Below are positions 1-7,779 of a DNA stretch of 44,004 bases, piece by piece. Both the position numbers and the translations under genes were made by a program. Where the stretch lies: contig NZ_LKIR01000135.1 of the NCBI RefSeq assembly GCF_001462205.1, positions 1 to 44,004 of the forward strand, read 5' to 3'. The first letter of the stretch is position 1. Each line of letters opens with the position of its first letter. A model generated the notes under the pieces. The model saw nothing but the letters and a program-made list of their open reading frames with translations, had not been told where the DNA came from and ran no database searches. The stretch comes from Haloparvum sedimenti. Lineage in GTDB: Archaea > Halobacteriota > Halobacteria > Halobacteriales > Haloferacaceae.

Positions 1-1513
1 CACAGGGAGGGGCTTCGGCTGAATCTGGTATGGGCGTTTCTCCAGAAACGGTGTGGTTTGGCGCCTCGGTCTCTGTCGCGCACAACGGACACGTATCCGG
101 TTCCGTGTGGTCGCATTCCCGCGCTCTCGTGGGCGACCCGATCGAGCCTGCCGACCTGGCAGACGGCCAGCGTTCCTCGAGGGTGCGACCGCCGTCGTTG
201 GAGTCGTCGTCGGTACCGTCGTCGGATTCCGACCGGGAGAGGCGGGCGCCCGAGAGCGTGCGCTCGGATTGGTCGATACTGTGGGGCGAGCCGCACTCGG
301 CGCACTCGTAGTTTACCCCGTGCTTCGCGGATTGGACGATCGCCTCACCGTGAGCCTTCGCCTGGTCGGTCTCAGGGTCGAAATACTGCTGCTGGCAGGC
401 GTCAGCCTTGCAGGCGGCGGTCGCCCATCGCGAGCGGCTGTATTTCTGGGTGGTCGTTGCCCACTGGGAGGCAGCCCACATGAGGTATTCGTCGGAGCGT
501 TCGAGGAGGTCCTGGTCGGGAGCGACGGCGAGGTAATCGGACACGTAGCCGGCGAAGTCCTGAATGTCATCAGCCTCACGGACAGTTACTGAATCCTCGA
601 GTTGGTGAGCTGACCAAGAGGCACCGTCGCACTCGGAGACGTGCTTCGCAACGACCGAGCGGAAGGTCTCCGGTCCAATGGAACCCCCGTAGGAGACCGC
701 GGTTTTGTCGAAGATAACGACAGGATGGGAATGTGAGTAACCCGTTGCCGCCTTTTGCGGACCGGGATGGGGTTCCGATTGCCACCACCAGGCGTATTCT
801 CCGGACGAGAGACCGAGCTTGTCCTCGAGGACGTACCGGAGCGTCCGCTTCACGGAGTTCGTCGAGCCGGACCAGGCGTCGCGAATTTCCCGGTCGTGGT
901 CAGCCATCGGCCGGTGAGACCCATCAGGTTGCAGAGAGGTAGAGGTGAGACCGAACAGCACCGTCACCGGTTCGGAGAACTCGGCTTCACAGGCTCTGCC
1001 ACAAGGATATTCGCCACCCATAAATTGGCGCTTTAGGGCCTTGAGTCGGGCGTACTGTTGGGTTTGATACTCCGGCGTCAGACTGTTGTCCATCCCGACG
1101 AGGAAGGACTCGTAATCGCCCCGGACCTCCGAGCCGCGAGCCATACGAAGGAACTTGTCTCGATAGCTCTCGTACCAGTTGAGCATCTCCTCGATGGCGA
1201 CGATCAACGGGAGCGCACCACGGGAGATGACTTCTTCGACGACTTTCTCTTCCGTTTCGCCGATTTGGACGGTCCGAAGGACGGTTTCAGGCTCCTCGAG
1301 GACTTCCTCTCGGAGCTTGCGACCGTGCTCAGTCGAGACGGGTTCGAAGACCCGATCTTCGTACCGGTCGATGATACCGCTCACCCGTTCCTCGACTGTC
1401 GGGAGATCAGCTGGTCGGTGAGTGAGTTCCGGTGTGTTGGGGCCTGAAGCGTTCGACGCGGGGTTAGTCCCGTTGGATAGCCGAGAGGCGGAAGAGTCGT
1501 CGGGCGCGCTCAT
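1..1513 (-). CDS. Rolling-circle replication initiator (HUH Rep), 3' end beyond window
   Basis: This is an open reading frame of 504 codons from the ATG at 1513 to the left edge, with no stop reached. It reads as a haloarchaeal plasmid/pleolipovirus-type Rep, which nicks and rejoins DNA to start rolling-circle replication. Motif 1 resembles FTLT (FGLTSTS, about residues 187-193). Motif 2 is the HUH metal site HSHPVVIFD (His261 and His263). Motif 3 is YVSDYL (323-328), with Tyr323 and Tyr327 as candidate catalytic tyrosines. A zinc ribbon follows (CAEC near 404-407), then a low-complexity acidic linker and a second CxxC near the edge. A strong Shine-Dalgarno, GGAGGTG, lies about 8 nt before the ATG. 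Codon use is less GC-biased than in core genes to the right. Motif recognition is direct; the family assignment rests on general knowledge of HUH Reps. Confidence 0.85.
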   Translation of the reverse strand, partial: MSAPDDSSASRLSNGTNPASNASGPNTPELTHRPADLPTVEERVSGIIDRYEDRVFEPVSTEHGRKLREEVLEEPETVLRTVQIGETEEKVVEEVISRGALPLIVAIEEMLNWYESYRDKFLRMARGSEVRGDYESFLVGMDNSLTPEYQTQQYARLKALKRQFMGGEYPCGRACEAEFSEPVTVLFGLTSTSLQPDGSHRPMADHDREIRDAWSGSTNSVKRTLRYVLEDKLGLSSGEYAWWWQSEPHPGPQKAATGYSHSHPVVIFDKTAVSYGGSIGPETFRSVVAKHVSECDGASWSAHQLEDSVTVREADDIQDFAGYVSDYLAVAPDQDLLERSDEYLMWAASQWATTTQKYSRSRWATAACKADACQQQYFDPETDQAKAHGEAIVQSAKHGVNYECAECGSPHSIDQSERTLSGARLSRSESDDGTDDDSNDGGRTLEERWPSARSAGSIGSPTRARECDHTEPDTCPLCATETEAPNHTVSGETPIPDSAEAPPC

Positions 1514-1528
1514 CACACACCTCCAGAA

Positions 1529-1540
1529 GAGCGTACGCTC
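1529..1540. promoter_or_regulatory. 12-bp perfect palindrome upstream of rep
   Basis: GAGCGTACGCTC is a perfect palindrome 15-27 nt upstream of the rep start, next to the ribosome binding site. It could be an operator for autoregulation or part of a replication nick region. Neither role can be shown from sequence alone. Confidence 0.3.
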
Positions 1541-1757
1541 AGACGCCGCTGCGGCTCACCGCCACTCGTTTGCCGGTCGCCGGCCGGGCGACCGCCGTAG
1601 CCGCCACCCGTTCCCACCGCGCCCGCCCACCTCCACGTACCGGGCGTGCGGCTTCGCCGTTCCGGGCTTTCGCAAGGCTGGTGGGGGAGCGCGGGGCAGG
1701 AGGGAGATCGCCTCGAGCCCCGCGGTGGGGAGGTGACCTGGAAGAGAGTTGGCCGAC

Positions 1758-2009
1758 TCACTTCTCTGGGTGGGGGAAGTGATCGGGCCGTCGCGAGCAA
1801 CCGAGACGGTGACCGTACTCGAGGTCACCGGTCGGATTGCGCGTGCAGCGCGCGCCGCACTCGTGACAGAAGAACTCCCCTGGTCCGTCCGCGGAGAGGG
1901 GAGCTCCGTCCGCGAGGGAATCTCGGAGGCTCACCGAGACCACCCCGTTTGCACTCGGAAGTCCGCAAGACCGCAGCGACCCGGAACCAGTTCCCGGTCG
2001 ATATACCAC
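1758..2009 (-). CDS. Small zinc-finger protein of the integrated element
   Basis: This is a short protein of at most 83 aa. Its C-terminal half is a compact metal-binding module, FFCHECGARC then GDLEYGHRLGC, giving C-x2-C plus a downstream H-x3-C set. Short zinc-finger proteins of this build are common in haloarchaeal plasmids and proviruses, often beside rep or repressor genes. The start is uncertain: GTG at 2009 gives 83 aa, and GTG codons further in (around the VSVSL stretch) give about 55 aa and keep the whole finger. It is on the same strand as rep and about 245 nt upstream of it; I see no convincing gene between them. Its function is unknown and it could be a DNA-binding regulator of the element. 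Confidence 0.6.
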   Translation of the reverse strand: MVYRPGTGSGSLRSCGLPSANGVVSVSLRDSLADGAPLSADGPGEFFCHECGARCTRNPTGDLEYGHRLGCSRRPDHFPHPEK

Positions 2010-2110
2010 TCAAACGGGGGATTACGGGGATACCGAGCGCCCCGTTTTCGAAGGGTAGAACCCTTGCAGCGGGCATTATGGAATCCACCCAGTACCGGGT
2101 TTAAAAGGGA

Positions 2111-2186
2111 TGGGCCCTGCCGGATTTGAACCGGCGCTCACCCCGTTATGAGCGGGGGGCTTTCGGCCAGACTAAGCTAAAGGCCC
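2111..2186 (-). tRNA. tRNA with anticodon CAU, probably tRNA-Ile2 (alternatively elongator Met)
   Basis: A complete 76-nt cloverleaf: a 7-bp acceptor stem GGGCCTT/AGGGCCC with two G-T or A-T closing pairs, D stem GCTT/AAGC, anticodon stem CCCCG/CGGGG with loop CTCATAA, a 5-nt variable loop, T stem GCCGG/CCGGC, and discriminator A. CCA is not encoded. The G1-C72 pair and A73 fit archaeal tRNA-Ile2, whose C34 is converted to agmatidine by TiaS; a tiaS gene is present at about 38 kb. Elongator Met cannot be excluded by eye. The sequence just 3' of the tRNA is T-rich (TTTTAAA), as expected for termination. The Rep-bearing element starts immediately beyond the 3' end. Confidence 0.9.
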
Positions 2187-2214
2187 TCGATAATCGCTAC
2201 CTGACGGCGCCTCT

Positions 2215-2688
2215 TTAGATTACCGGGTCGGGGTCGAGCTCTTGAAGTATCTCATCCAGCAGATAGTCCTCACGCCAGTTGATCCCGGTTTGCTGTCCGT
2301 TATCCGGCTCATCGTGTCTGATCACCATCTTTCCACGTGACGCCCGAGAGACTGGAACGGCGTACACTTCGTCCGGAACAGGGGCATAGACCCCGAACAG
2401 ATCTGCATCGCCCGCGTAATCGTCCCGTCGATAGCCATCGCTTTTCGCTTTTGTCGACACCGTCTCGAAACAGACCGTGCTCTCGGAATCCCGGTACGCC
2501 GTCTTTATCTGTATCCGATGGAATTGCCCATCGAGTTCGATAACGAGGTCGTACGGCTCGTTGTCGTAGGCGGGTTTCAGGACGGGGACTCCGCGGCTGA
2601 GGAGCTCCGCTGTCACGATGGCCTCCGTCGCCTGTCCGCGTAACTGTGGTCCGTCGAGGTCACGGTAGTGGGCGGCGCGGTCGGTCAC
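2215..2688 (-). CDS. PD-(D/E)XK nuclease of the group I intron endonuclease-like type
   Basis: A 157-aa protein from GTG 2688. The core is GQATEAIVTAELLSRGVPV (helix and first strand), then EPYDLVIEL with the catalytic Asp, then FHRIQIKTA supplying the QxK half of a PD...(D/E)xK site. This layout matches the small PD-(D/E)XK family that includes group I intron homing nucleases. The frame stays open up to 2799, but that extension runs through the tRNA-Asn gene, so the internal GTG is preferred. The gene is visibly richer in A and T than its neighbours and stands alone between two tRNA genes, which suggests acquisition by transfer. No intron or partner methylase is adjacent, so whether it is a homing nuclease, a solitary restriction-like enzyme or a defence protein is open. 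Confidence 0.7.
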   Translation of the reverse strand: MTDRAAHYRDLDGPQLRGQATEAIVTAELLSRGVPVLKPAYDNEPYDLVIELDGQFHRIQIKTAYRDSESTVCFETVSTKAKSDGYRRDDYAGDADLFGVYAPVPDEVYAVPVSRASRGKMVIRHDEPDNGQQTGINWREDYLLDEILQELDPDPVI

Positions 2689-2750
2689 GAGGAGAGTGGT
2701 TCGCCTTCGGAGAAAAACGTCCGTAACCAGCCGACGAAAGCGGAAGAAGA

Positions 2751-2858
2751 CGCCGAAGCCAGGACTCGAACCTGGGACCGCCTCGTATCTGCGACGCACG
2801 GGGGCGAACCACCGAGCATCGTAACAGCGAGGCGCTCTACCAACTGAGCTACTTCGGC
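2751..2858 (-). tRNA. tRNA-Asn(GUU) with a 35-nt archaeal intron
   Basis: The acceptor stem is GCCGAAG/CTTCGGC with discriminator G. The D stem is GCTC/GAGC, the anticodon stem CCTCG/CGAGG and the T stem CCAGG/CCTGG, with a 5-nt variable loop. Removing 35 nt after position 37 leaves loop CTGTTAA, anticodon GTT (Asn). The A-rich TATA-like tract TATCAAAACG lies about 30 nt upstream of the 5' end. The gene overlaps the open-frame extension of the neighbouring nuclease, but not that gene's preferred start. Confidence 0.93.
2787..2821 (-). other. tRNA-Asn intron with perfect bulge-helix-bulge splice motif
   Basis: Read on the minus strand, the junctions fold as an outer stem CCTCG/CGAGG, a 4-bp central helix CTGT/GCAG (one G-T pair), and an inner stem GATGC/GCGTC. 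The two 3-nt bulges are TA^C and AT^A. Both cuts fall after the second bulge base, exactly as the archaeal splicing endonuclease (EndA) requires. The intron follows position 37, the usual archaeal site. Confidence 0.9.
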
Positions 2859-3005
2859 ACGCATTTCTCTGTAACGCGGACGTTTTGATAGGGCTTTCGT
2901 TTCCCCCCGACGGCGGCGCGTGTTACTGTGATCCACGATGCCGTGCCTCGACGGTCAGGGCCCCACGACCGACACGCTTTCACGCCGACGCGGAGAAGCC
3001 GGCCC

Positions 3006-4379
3006 ATGAGCGAGGCCGACGACGCGGAACTCGCGGCGGTGCTGGAGTCGGTCCGTGAGCGCGTCACCCCGGACGCTGAGGAGCGAGAACGGCTCGCGTC
3101 GGTCGCGGCGGCGCTGTCCGACCGCGCCCGGGAGGCGGTCGCGGACCTGCCGGTCGAGGCGGACGTGGTGCAGGTGGGCTCGACCGCGCGGGGGACGTGG
3201 CTCGCGGGCGACCGCGACATCGACCTCTTCGTGCGCTTCCCGCCGGACCTCCCGCGCGAGGAGCTGGAGACCTACGGGCTGCAAGTGGGGCATCACGTCC
3301 TCCCCGAGGGGCACGAGGAGTACGCCGAACACCCCTACGTGAAGGGCGAGTATCGCGGCTTCGACGTGGACCTGGTCCCCTGTTACGACGTGGCCGACGC
3401 GACCGCCATCCAGTCGGCGGTCGACCGCACGCCCTTCCACAACGCCTACCTGGAGGCGCGGCTGGACGACGAGCTCGCGGACGGCGTCCGCCTTGCCAAG
3501 CGATTTCTGAAGGGGATCGGCGCCTACGGCAGCGACCTCCGGACGTGCGGCTTCTCGGGGTACCTCACCGAGCTGCTCGTCGCGGAGTACGGGGGATTCG
3601 TCCCGCTGATCGAGGCGACCGCCGACTGGCACCCGCCGGTCGAACTCGATCCCGAGGACCACGCCGAGCGGACGTTCGACGACCCGCTCGTGGTGATCGA
3701 CCCCACCGATCCCGAGCGGAACGTCGCCGCGGTCTGCGACGCCGAGAACGTCGCCCGGCTCCAGCACCACGCCCGAGTGTTGCTCCGGGAGCCCGCCGAG
3801 GAGCGGTTCTTCCCGCCCGAACGTGACCCGCTCTCGCCAGCGGCCGTGCGCGAGCATCTCGACCGGCGCGGGACGACGCCCGTCGCGGTCGTCTTCGACG
3901 CGCCGGATCTCGTCTCCGACCAGCTGTGGCCACAGCTCCGCAAGTCGCTCACGGGGATCGTCGGCGGACTCGACGACCGCGGGTTCGACCCTCTCCGCTC
4001 GCGGGCGATGGTCGGCGGCGAGGACGGCCGGGCGGCGCTGTTCGTCGAACTGTCCGTCGCGGAGCGTCCCGCGGTCGAGCCCCACGGCGGGCCGCCGGTC
4101 CACGTCCGCGACCACGCCGAGGGGTTCTACGCGGCCTACGCCGACGACGCGGACGCGTACGGCCCGTTCCTTGATGGCGACCGCTACGCCGTCGAGCGGC
4201 CGCGGGAGTTCACGACTGCCGCGGCGTTCCTCGAAAGCGACGCGGTGTTCGATGTCGGGCTCGGGGTCCACGTCGCCACCGCGCTGGAGGAGCGGGAGGT
4301 GCTCGTCGGCGACGACGTCGCGTCGCTCGCGGACGGGTTCGGCGACGCGCTCCGGGACCACTTTGAGCCGCGGCCCTGA
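3006..4379 (+). CDS. cca: CCA-adding tRNA nucleotidyltransferase (archaeal class I)
   Basis: A 457-aa enzyme that adds CCA to tRNA 3' ends using CTP and ATP without a nucleic-acid template. The nucleotidyltransferase signature is GSTARGTWLAGDRDIDLF, with catalytic carboxylates Asp71 and Asp73; the third carboxylate lies in GFDVDLVPCYD (Asp120/Asp122). The central CCA domain (TPFHNAYL, FLKGIGAYGSDLRTCGFSG) and C-terminal domain are complete, and the length fits archaeal class I enzymes (about 430-460 aa). The ATG at 3006 is chosen because the 26 residues available upstream are Arg- and Pro-rich and not family-like; a GGAGAAG ribosome site lies about 12 nt ahead. None of the three CAU, GUU or UAC tRNA genes here encodes CCA, so this enzyme is needed for them. 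Confidence 0.97.
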   Translation: MSEADDAELAAVLESVRERVTPDAEERERLASVAAALSDRAREAVADLPVEADVVQVGSTARGTWLAGDRDIDLFVRFPPDLPREELETYGLQVGHHVLPEGHEEYAEHPYVKGEYRGFDVDLVPCYDVADATAIQSAVDRTPFHNAYLEARLDDELADGVRLAKRFLKGIGAYGSDLRTCGFSGYLTELLVAEYGGFVPLIEATADWHPPVELDPEDHAERTFDDPLVVIDPTDPERNVAAVCDAENVARLQHHARVLLREPAEERFFPPERDPLSPAAVREHLDRRGTTPVAVVFDAPDLVSDQLWPQLRKSLTGIVGGLDDRGFDPLRSRAMVGGEDGRAALFVELSVAERPAVEPHGGPPVHVRDHAEGFYAAYADDADAYGPFLDGDRYAVERPREFTTAAAFLESDAVFDVGLGVHVATALEEREVLVGDDVASLADGFGDALRDHFEPRP

Positions 4380-4385
4380 GCGACG

Positions 4386-5390
4386 CTACAGGTCGAACCG
4401 CGTCCGGAGGCTCTCCACGAGATCGGTCGTGGCCTCGTCGGGCTCCTCGTCGGGAACGACCGGGGACCGCCCGTCGAACGTCTCGTGAACCATCGAGACG
4501 CCCTCCGCGAGCGTGTCGAGGCCGTAGCCGCCCTCCAGCACGAACGCGAGCGCCGCGTCCGAGGCGTCCGCGATATCGCGAAGCAGATCGGTCATCAGCG
4601 CGTACCCCTCCGAGGAGACGCGCATCCGGGAGATGGGGTCGTGTCTGTGCGCGTCGAAGCCCGCCGAGACGATGACGAGGTCGGGGTCGAAGCGGTCGAG
4701 CGCGGGCGCGAGCGCTCCCTCGATCACGTGGGCGTAGTCCGTATCGCCCGCTCCGGCGGCGAGCGGCGCGTTGAGCGTCGTTCCGGCGCCAGCACCCTCG
4801 CCCGTCTCGTCGGCCGCGCCGGTGCCGGGGTAGAGCCCGTCCTCGTGAGCGGAGGCGTAGAACACGTCGCCGCGGTCGTAGAAGATGTCCTGCGTACCGT
4901 TCCCGTGGTGGACGTCCCAGTCGAAGATCGCGACGCGCTCCGCGAAGCCGTCATCGAGAACCGTCTGGGCTGCGACCGCCGCGTTGTTGAAGAAACAGAA
5001 GCCCATCGCGTCCTCCTCGACCGCGTGATGCCCCGGCGGTCGCCCGATCGCGAAGGGGGTCGTCCGGCCGTCGGCTCCCTCCAGCGCGGCGGTTGCGGCC
5101 CACTGCGAGAGCCCGGCCGAGGCGAGCGCGGCGTCCCACGTCGCCTCGCAGGCGACGGTGTCGGGATCCCAGTTGCCGCCGCCGTCCGCGCAGAACCGCT
5201 CGAACTCGCCGACGTACCCCTCGTCGTGGACCGCCTCCACGGCCGCCCGACTCGCGGGCGGCGCGTCGACGTACTCGACGCCGTGTCGCTTGTTGAGGCC
5301 GCGGCGGATCGCCCGGAGTCGGTCGGCGGTCTCGGGGTGTCGTTCGCCGGTGTCGTGGTCGAGACAGACCTCGTTGTAGCCGAACTGCAT
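4386..5390 (-). CDS. hdaI: Histone deacetylase family protein (HdaI/AcuC type)
   Basis: A 334-aa class I/II-type zinc deacetylase. Key residues are all present: RPPGHH (His121-His122 charge relay), DWDVHHGNG with zinc ligands Asp159 and His161, AGFDAH with zinc ligand Asp246, and EGGYG with catalytic Tyr289. It removes acyl groups from lysine side chains; in haloarchaea such enzymes are called HdaI, and substrates are not fully settled. Its ATG is one nucleotide after the stop of the histone gene, so the two are very probably co-transcribed and possibly translationally coupled. It ends 6 bp from the stop of cca, which is convergent. From memory, the same rpa2-histone-hdaI order occurs in Haloferax volcanii. 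Confidence 0.95.
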   Translation of the reverse strand: MQFGYNEVCLDHDTGERHPETADRLRAIRRGLNKRHGVEYVDAPPASRAAVEAVHDEGYVGEFERFCADGGGNWDPDTVACEATWDAALASAGLSQWAATAALEGADGRTTPFAIGRPPGHHAVEEDAMGFCFFNNAAVAAQTVLDDGFAERVAIFDWDVHHGNGTQDIFYDRGDVFYASAHEDGLYPGTGAADETGEGAGAGTTLNAPLAAGAGDTDYAHVIEGALAPALDRFDPDLVIVSAGFDAHRHDPISRMRVSSEGYALMTDLLRDIADASDAALAFVLEGGYGLDTLAEGVSMVHETFDGRSPVVPDEEPDEATTDLVESLRTRFDL

Positions 5391-5391
5391 C

Positions 5392-5823
5392 CTACTCGAA
5401 GAGCGCGAAGTACGTCTCGATGTCCTCCGCCTGAATCGTCCGGCGGTCGGCGTGGTGCGCCAGCGTCGCAGCCGCGCTCGCGACGTTGTCGGCGTAGTCC
5501 TCGAGGATGTCGGCGAGGGCGATCCGGGCGTCCATTCCGACCCGGTAGCGGTCGTCGATGTGGAGCCGAGCGATGCGGTCGACCGGCGCGACCGGGAGCG
5601 TGAGGTCCTCGCGGTCGACGACCTGTTCGACGCCGAAATCCGCCGCCATCAGGGTCTTCCGACCGTCCGCCGTCGCCCGCTCGGCCGCGTCCTCGGCCAG
5701 CGTCGCGCCGTGCTCCTGTACGCGACGCGCGAGCGCCTCGGCCGCGCCGGCGCTCACGCGGAGGTTGCCCGCGTTGCGCCGGATTATCTGGTCGACCGGG
5801 GCGAACGGTAGCTCGACACTCAT
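5392..5823 (-). CDS. hstA: Archaeal histone, fused doublet
   Basis: 143 aa made of two histone folds in one chain. Fold 1 is residues 1-67 (ELPFAPVDQIIRRNAG ... TLMAADFGV). Fold 2 is residues 75-143 (LPVAPVDRIARLH ... TIQAEDIETYFALFE). Each carries the expected helix-loop pattern and the P-V-D-x-I opening. A tandem doublet that folds as an intramolecular dimer is the haloarchaeal norm. The start at 5823 is fixed by family length and by the TATA box GTTATAC centred 27 nt upstream, which predicts a leaderless mRNA; the open frame further up (to 5892) lies within the promoter. In haloarchaea histones act more as transcription factors than bulk chromatin proteins, so coupling to a deacetylase gene is notable. 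Confidence 0.95.
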   Translation of the reverse strand: MSVELPFAPVDQIIRRNAGNLRVSAGAAEALARRVQEHGATLAEDAAERATADGRKTLMAADFGVEQVVDREDLTLPVAPVDRIARLHIDDRYRVGMDARIALADILEDYADNVASAAATLAHHADRRTIQAEDIETYFALFE

Positions 5824-5846
5824 ACCCACACACGGGGACCTGCCCC

Positions 5847-5853
5847 GTATAAC
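5847..5853 (-). promoter_or_regulatory. TATA box of the histone-deacetylase operon
   Basis: GTTATAC on the minus strand, centred 27 nt from the histone ATG. This is the spacing expected when transcription starts at or within a base or two of the start codon. The 180-nt gap to rpa2 holds no other gene. Confidence 0.7.
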
Positions 5854-6003
5854 GGTTTCCGTTGCGTCCCGGCGTAACGCCGTCTCAACCACCGATCCGT
5901 CCCATCGGCGCCGCTCAGACGCTCGTTTTCGCGACGGACTTCGGCCGGACGAAGCGGGCGGCGGACCGGACGATCGTCGAGGGGATCCGTGACCGACCGC
6001 CGG

Positions 6004-7485
6004 TCAGAAGACCTCGTCGGCGTCGATCGTGCCGTCCCGCTCCGTTCCGCGGACGGTCACCTCCTCGCCGAGCCGAAGGTTGGCGTCCGTCTCCACGCTC
6101 TTGGTCTTCCGGCCGTCGTCGAGCACGACCGGCTCGCCCGCCTGTACGACGGTTCCGGTGAACTCGACCTCGCCCGCCTCCGCGGTCGCCGCGGCCGCGC
6201 CGCCACCTGCGCCGCCGGCCGCGCCGCCCGTGGCGGTCTCATCACCGGAGCTTTGGTCGGAGGCACCGGAGGCGCCCCCCGACCGACCGTCGTCCGCGAA
6301 CGCGCCGAGGCCCGTTTCGTCGCCCGACGCGTCCGCGGAGTCCGCGCTGCCGGCCGTCCCGCCGGTCGCCGCCTCGCCGTCGAGCACGCTCACCGTCGAG
6401 CGCCAGTTCGCGGACGCCTCGAGGTCGTCCTGCCAGCCGTCCTGGATCTCCACGTCGGTGAAGACGACGCGGTCGGCCAGGTCGATGTCGGCGTCGGCCT
6501 TGTCGCCCCACAGCGCGACGCGGATCTCGCCGGTGTCGTCCTTGATCCGGACGTTTCGGACCTGACCCTCGCTTCCGTCGTCGCGGTCGAAGGTGCGCTT
6601 TGGGTCGGTCTCGATGACGCCGCCCGCGATGTCGACGGTCCGGTCGAGCTCCACGTCCGCGATGTCGGTCGTCTCGGGGACGTACTCCACCTCCTCGTCG
6701 ACGCGCTCGAGGGAGCCGCGGTCGCCGACGTGGAGCTCGAGGTCGCCGTCGCGCTCGCGGACGTAGCCGTCCACGACCTCGACGACTTCGCCCGGCTCGA
6801 ACTCCTCGGCGAGGTCGGCCTTGCCGTCCCATAAGGTGATCCGGACGCGGCCGGTCTCGTCGCCGACGGTGAGGTTGGCGACGCGGCCCTCGCTCCCGTC
6901 GTCGCGGTCGAACGTGCGGACGGAGTCGGTGTCGAGCACCTTCCCGACCAGGTCCACGTCGGAGGCGCCGAGCGTGAGGTCCTCGACCTGGTAGGTGTCG
7001 AGCACCTGCACGTCGACCTCCGCGTCCTCGTCGATCTCGACCTTGTTGGCGCTCACCTCGAGGCCGTTGTACCCCTCCTTGGGGCGGCCCGCGACGCGGA
7101 GCACGTCGCCGACCTCCAGTTCTTCCTCCGTGGCGACGGCCATCTCGTCCCACAGCGCGACGCGGACGGAGCCGGAGGCGTCCGCGATCTCGACGTTGCA
7201 GACGCGACCCTCGCCTTCCTCGCCGTCGTCACCCTCGCGGTCGAAGGTGCGGATCTCCCCGATGGAGGTCACCTTGCCGAGGAACTTCACCTCGTCCATG
7301 CCCGGCTCGATGTCGGCGATCGTGTCGGCCTCGCCGTCCTTCAGCTCGTGGGCGATGAGCATCGCCGCGGTCTCCTCGTCCGCGAGGCCCCCCATCTGCT
7401 CGACCTTGTCCTCGACGGCCGCCTCGAACTCCTCGTAGGCGACGTCGGTGTCGAGGTCCTCGTAGACGTCCTCGATCACTCCCAT
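6004..7485 (-). CDS. rpa2: Single-stranded DNA-binding protein RPA with three OB folds
   Basis: A 493-aa replication protein A-type protein. After an N-terminal helical segment (1-60), three OB folds repeat the same signature: IRTFDREG near 78-85, VRTFDRDDGSEGRV near 189-202, and KRTFDRDDGSEGQV near 300. Each is followed by RV(A/T)LW(D/G). A Gly/Ala/Ser-rich linker (about 375-440) leads to a small C-terminal beta domain (VEFTGTVVQ ... DADEVF). Such proteins coat single-stranded DNA in replication and repair. The domain plan matches haloarchaeal Rpa2, which acts alone rather than with an associated rpap gene; none is present here. A TATA-like CTTATGCG lies about 30 nt upstream of the ATG. The histone promoter begins immediately downstream. 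Confidence 0.93.
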   Translation of the reverse strand: MGVIEDVYEDLDTDVAYEEFEAAVEDKVEQMGGLADEETAAMLIAHELKDGEADTIADIEPGMDEVKFLGKVTSIGEIRTFDREGDDGEEGEGRVCNVEIADASGSVRVALWDEMAVATEEELEVGDVLRVAGRPKEGYNGLEVSANKVEIDEDAEVDVQVLDTYQVEDLTLGASDVDLVGKVLDTDSVRTFDRDDGSEGRVANLTVGDETGRVRITLWDGKADLAEEFEPGEVVEVVDGYVRERDGDLELHVGDRGSLERVDEEVEYVPETTDIADVELDRTVDIAGGVIETDPKRTFDRDDGSEGQVRNVRIKDDTGEIRVALWGDKADADIDLADRVVFTDVEIQDGWQDDLEASANWRSTVSVLDGEAATGGTAGSADSADASGDETGLGAFADDGRSGGASGASDQSSGDETATGGAAGGAGGGAAAATAEAGEVEFTGTVVQAGEPVVLDDGRKTKSVETDANLRLGEEVTVRGTERDGTIDADEVF

Positions 7486-7720
7486 AATCCTACGTCATGG
7501 GTGGGTGAGCCCGCGCATAAGCGTTGTCCTTGTCCCGGTGAGACGCCGCAGTCTCTCGGTTTCGACGCTCCAACGGCACGCTCGCGCGTCGGTCGCTGCA
7601 TGCCCGAACGTGGCCGCGGTTTCGTACAAAAGGGTTCGGCAGCGGACCGGAAGCGACGGGCGGCCGACCGCCGCGTGGCCGCGTACTGTCGCGGCCCACC
7701 GCGGTGCTGTGGCACGGTTG
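7486..7720. other. Intergenic spacer between rpa2 promoter and repeat R1
   Basis: The first 40 nt hold the rpa2 promoter (minus strand). The rest has no convincing gene. A TATA-like TACAAAAGGG near 7625-7634 on the plus strand is the only promoter-like tract; if used, it would transcribe into repeat R1 in the direction its wobble-paired hairpin favours. Confidence 0.35.
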
Positions 7721-7779
7721 CGGTCGGCGCGCGCGAGAAACGCGCGCGAGGGAGGTCGCGGGCCGGCCGCCTGCGGTGT

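Noticed and set aside
1556-1828. Possible small gene between the zinc-finger gene and rep
   Set aside because: Open frame without a good start near a ribosome site, no recognisable motif, and overlap with the zinc-finger gene. I left it as spacer, though its last 35 codons could be revisited.
2689-2799. N-terminal extension of the PD-(D/E)XK protein
   Set aside because: It would make the coding region overlap the tRNA-Asn gene, and the added residues are not family-like.
2955-4361. Long antisense open frame (468 codons) opposite cca
   Set aside because: It mirrors the third-position GC bias of cca and has an Arg/Val/Glu-rich product with no motif. The plus-strand frame is a complete CCA-adding enzyme.
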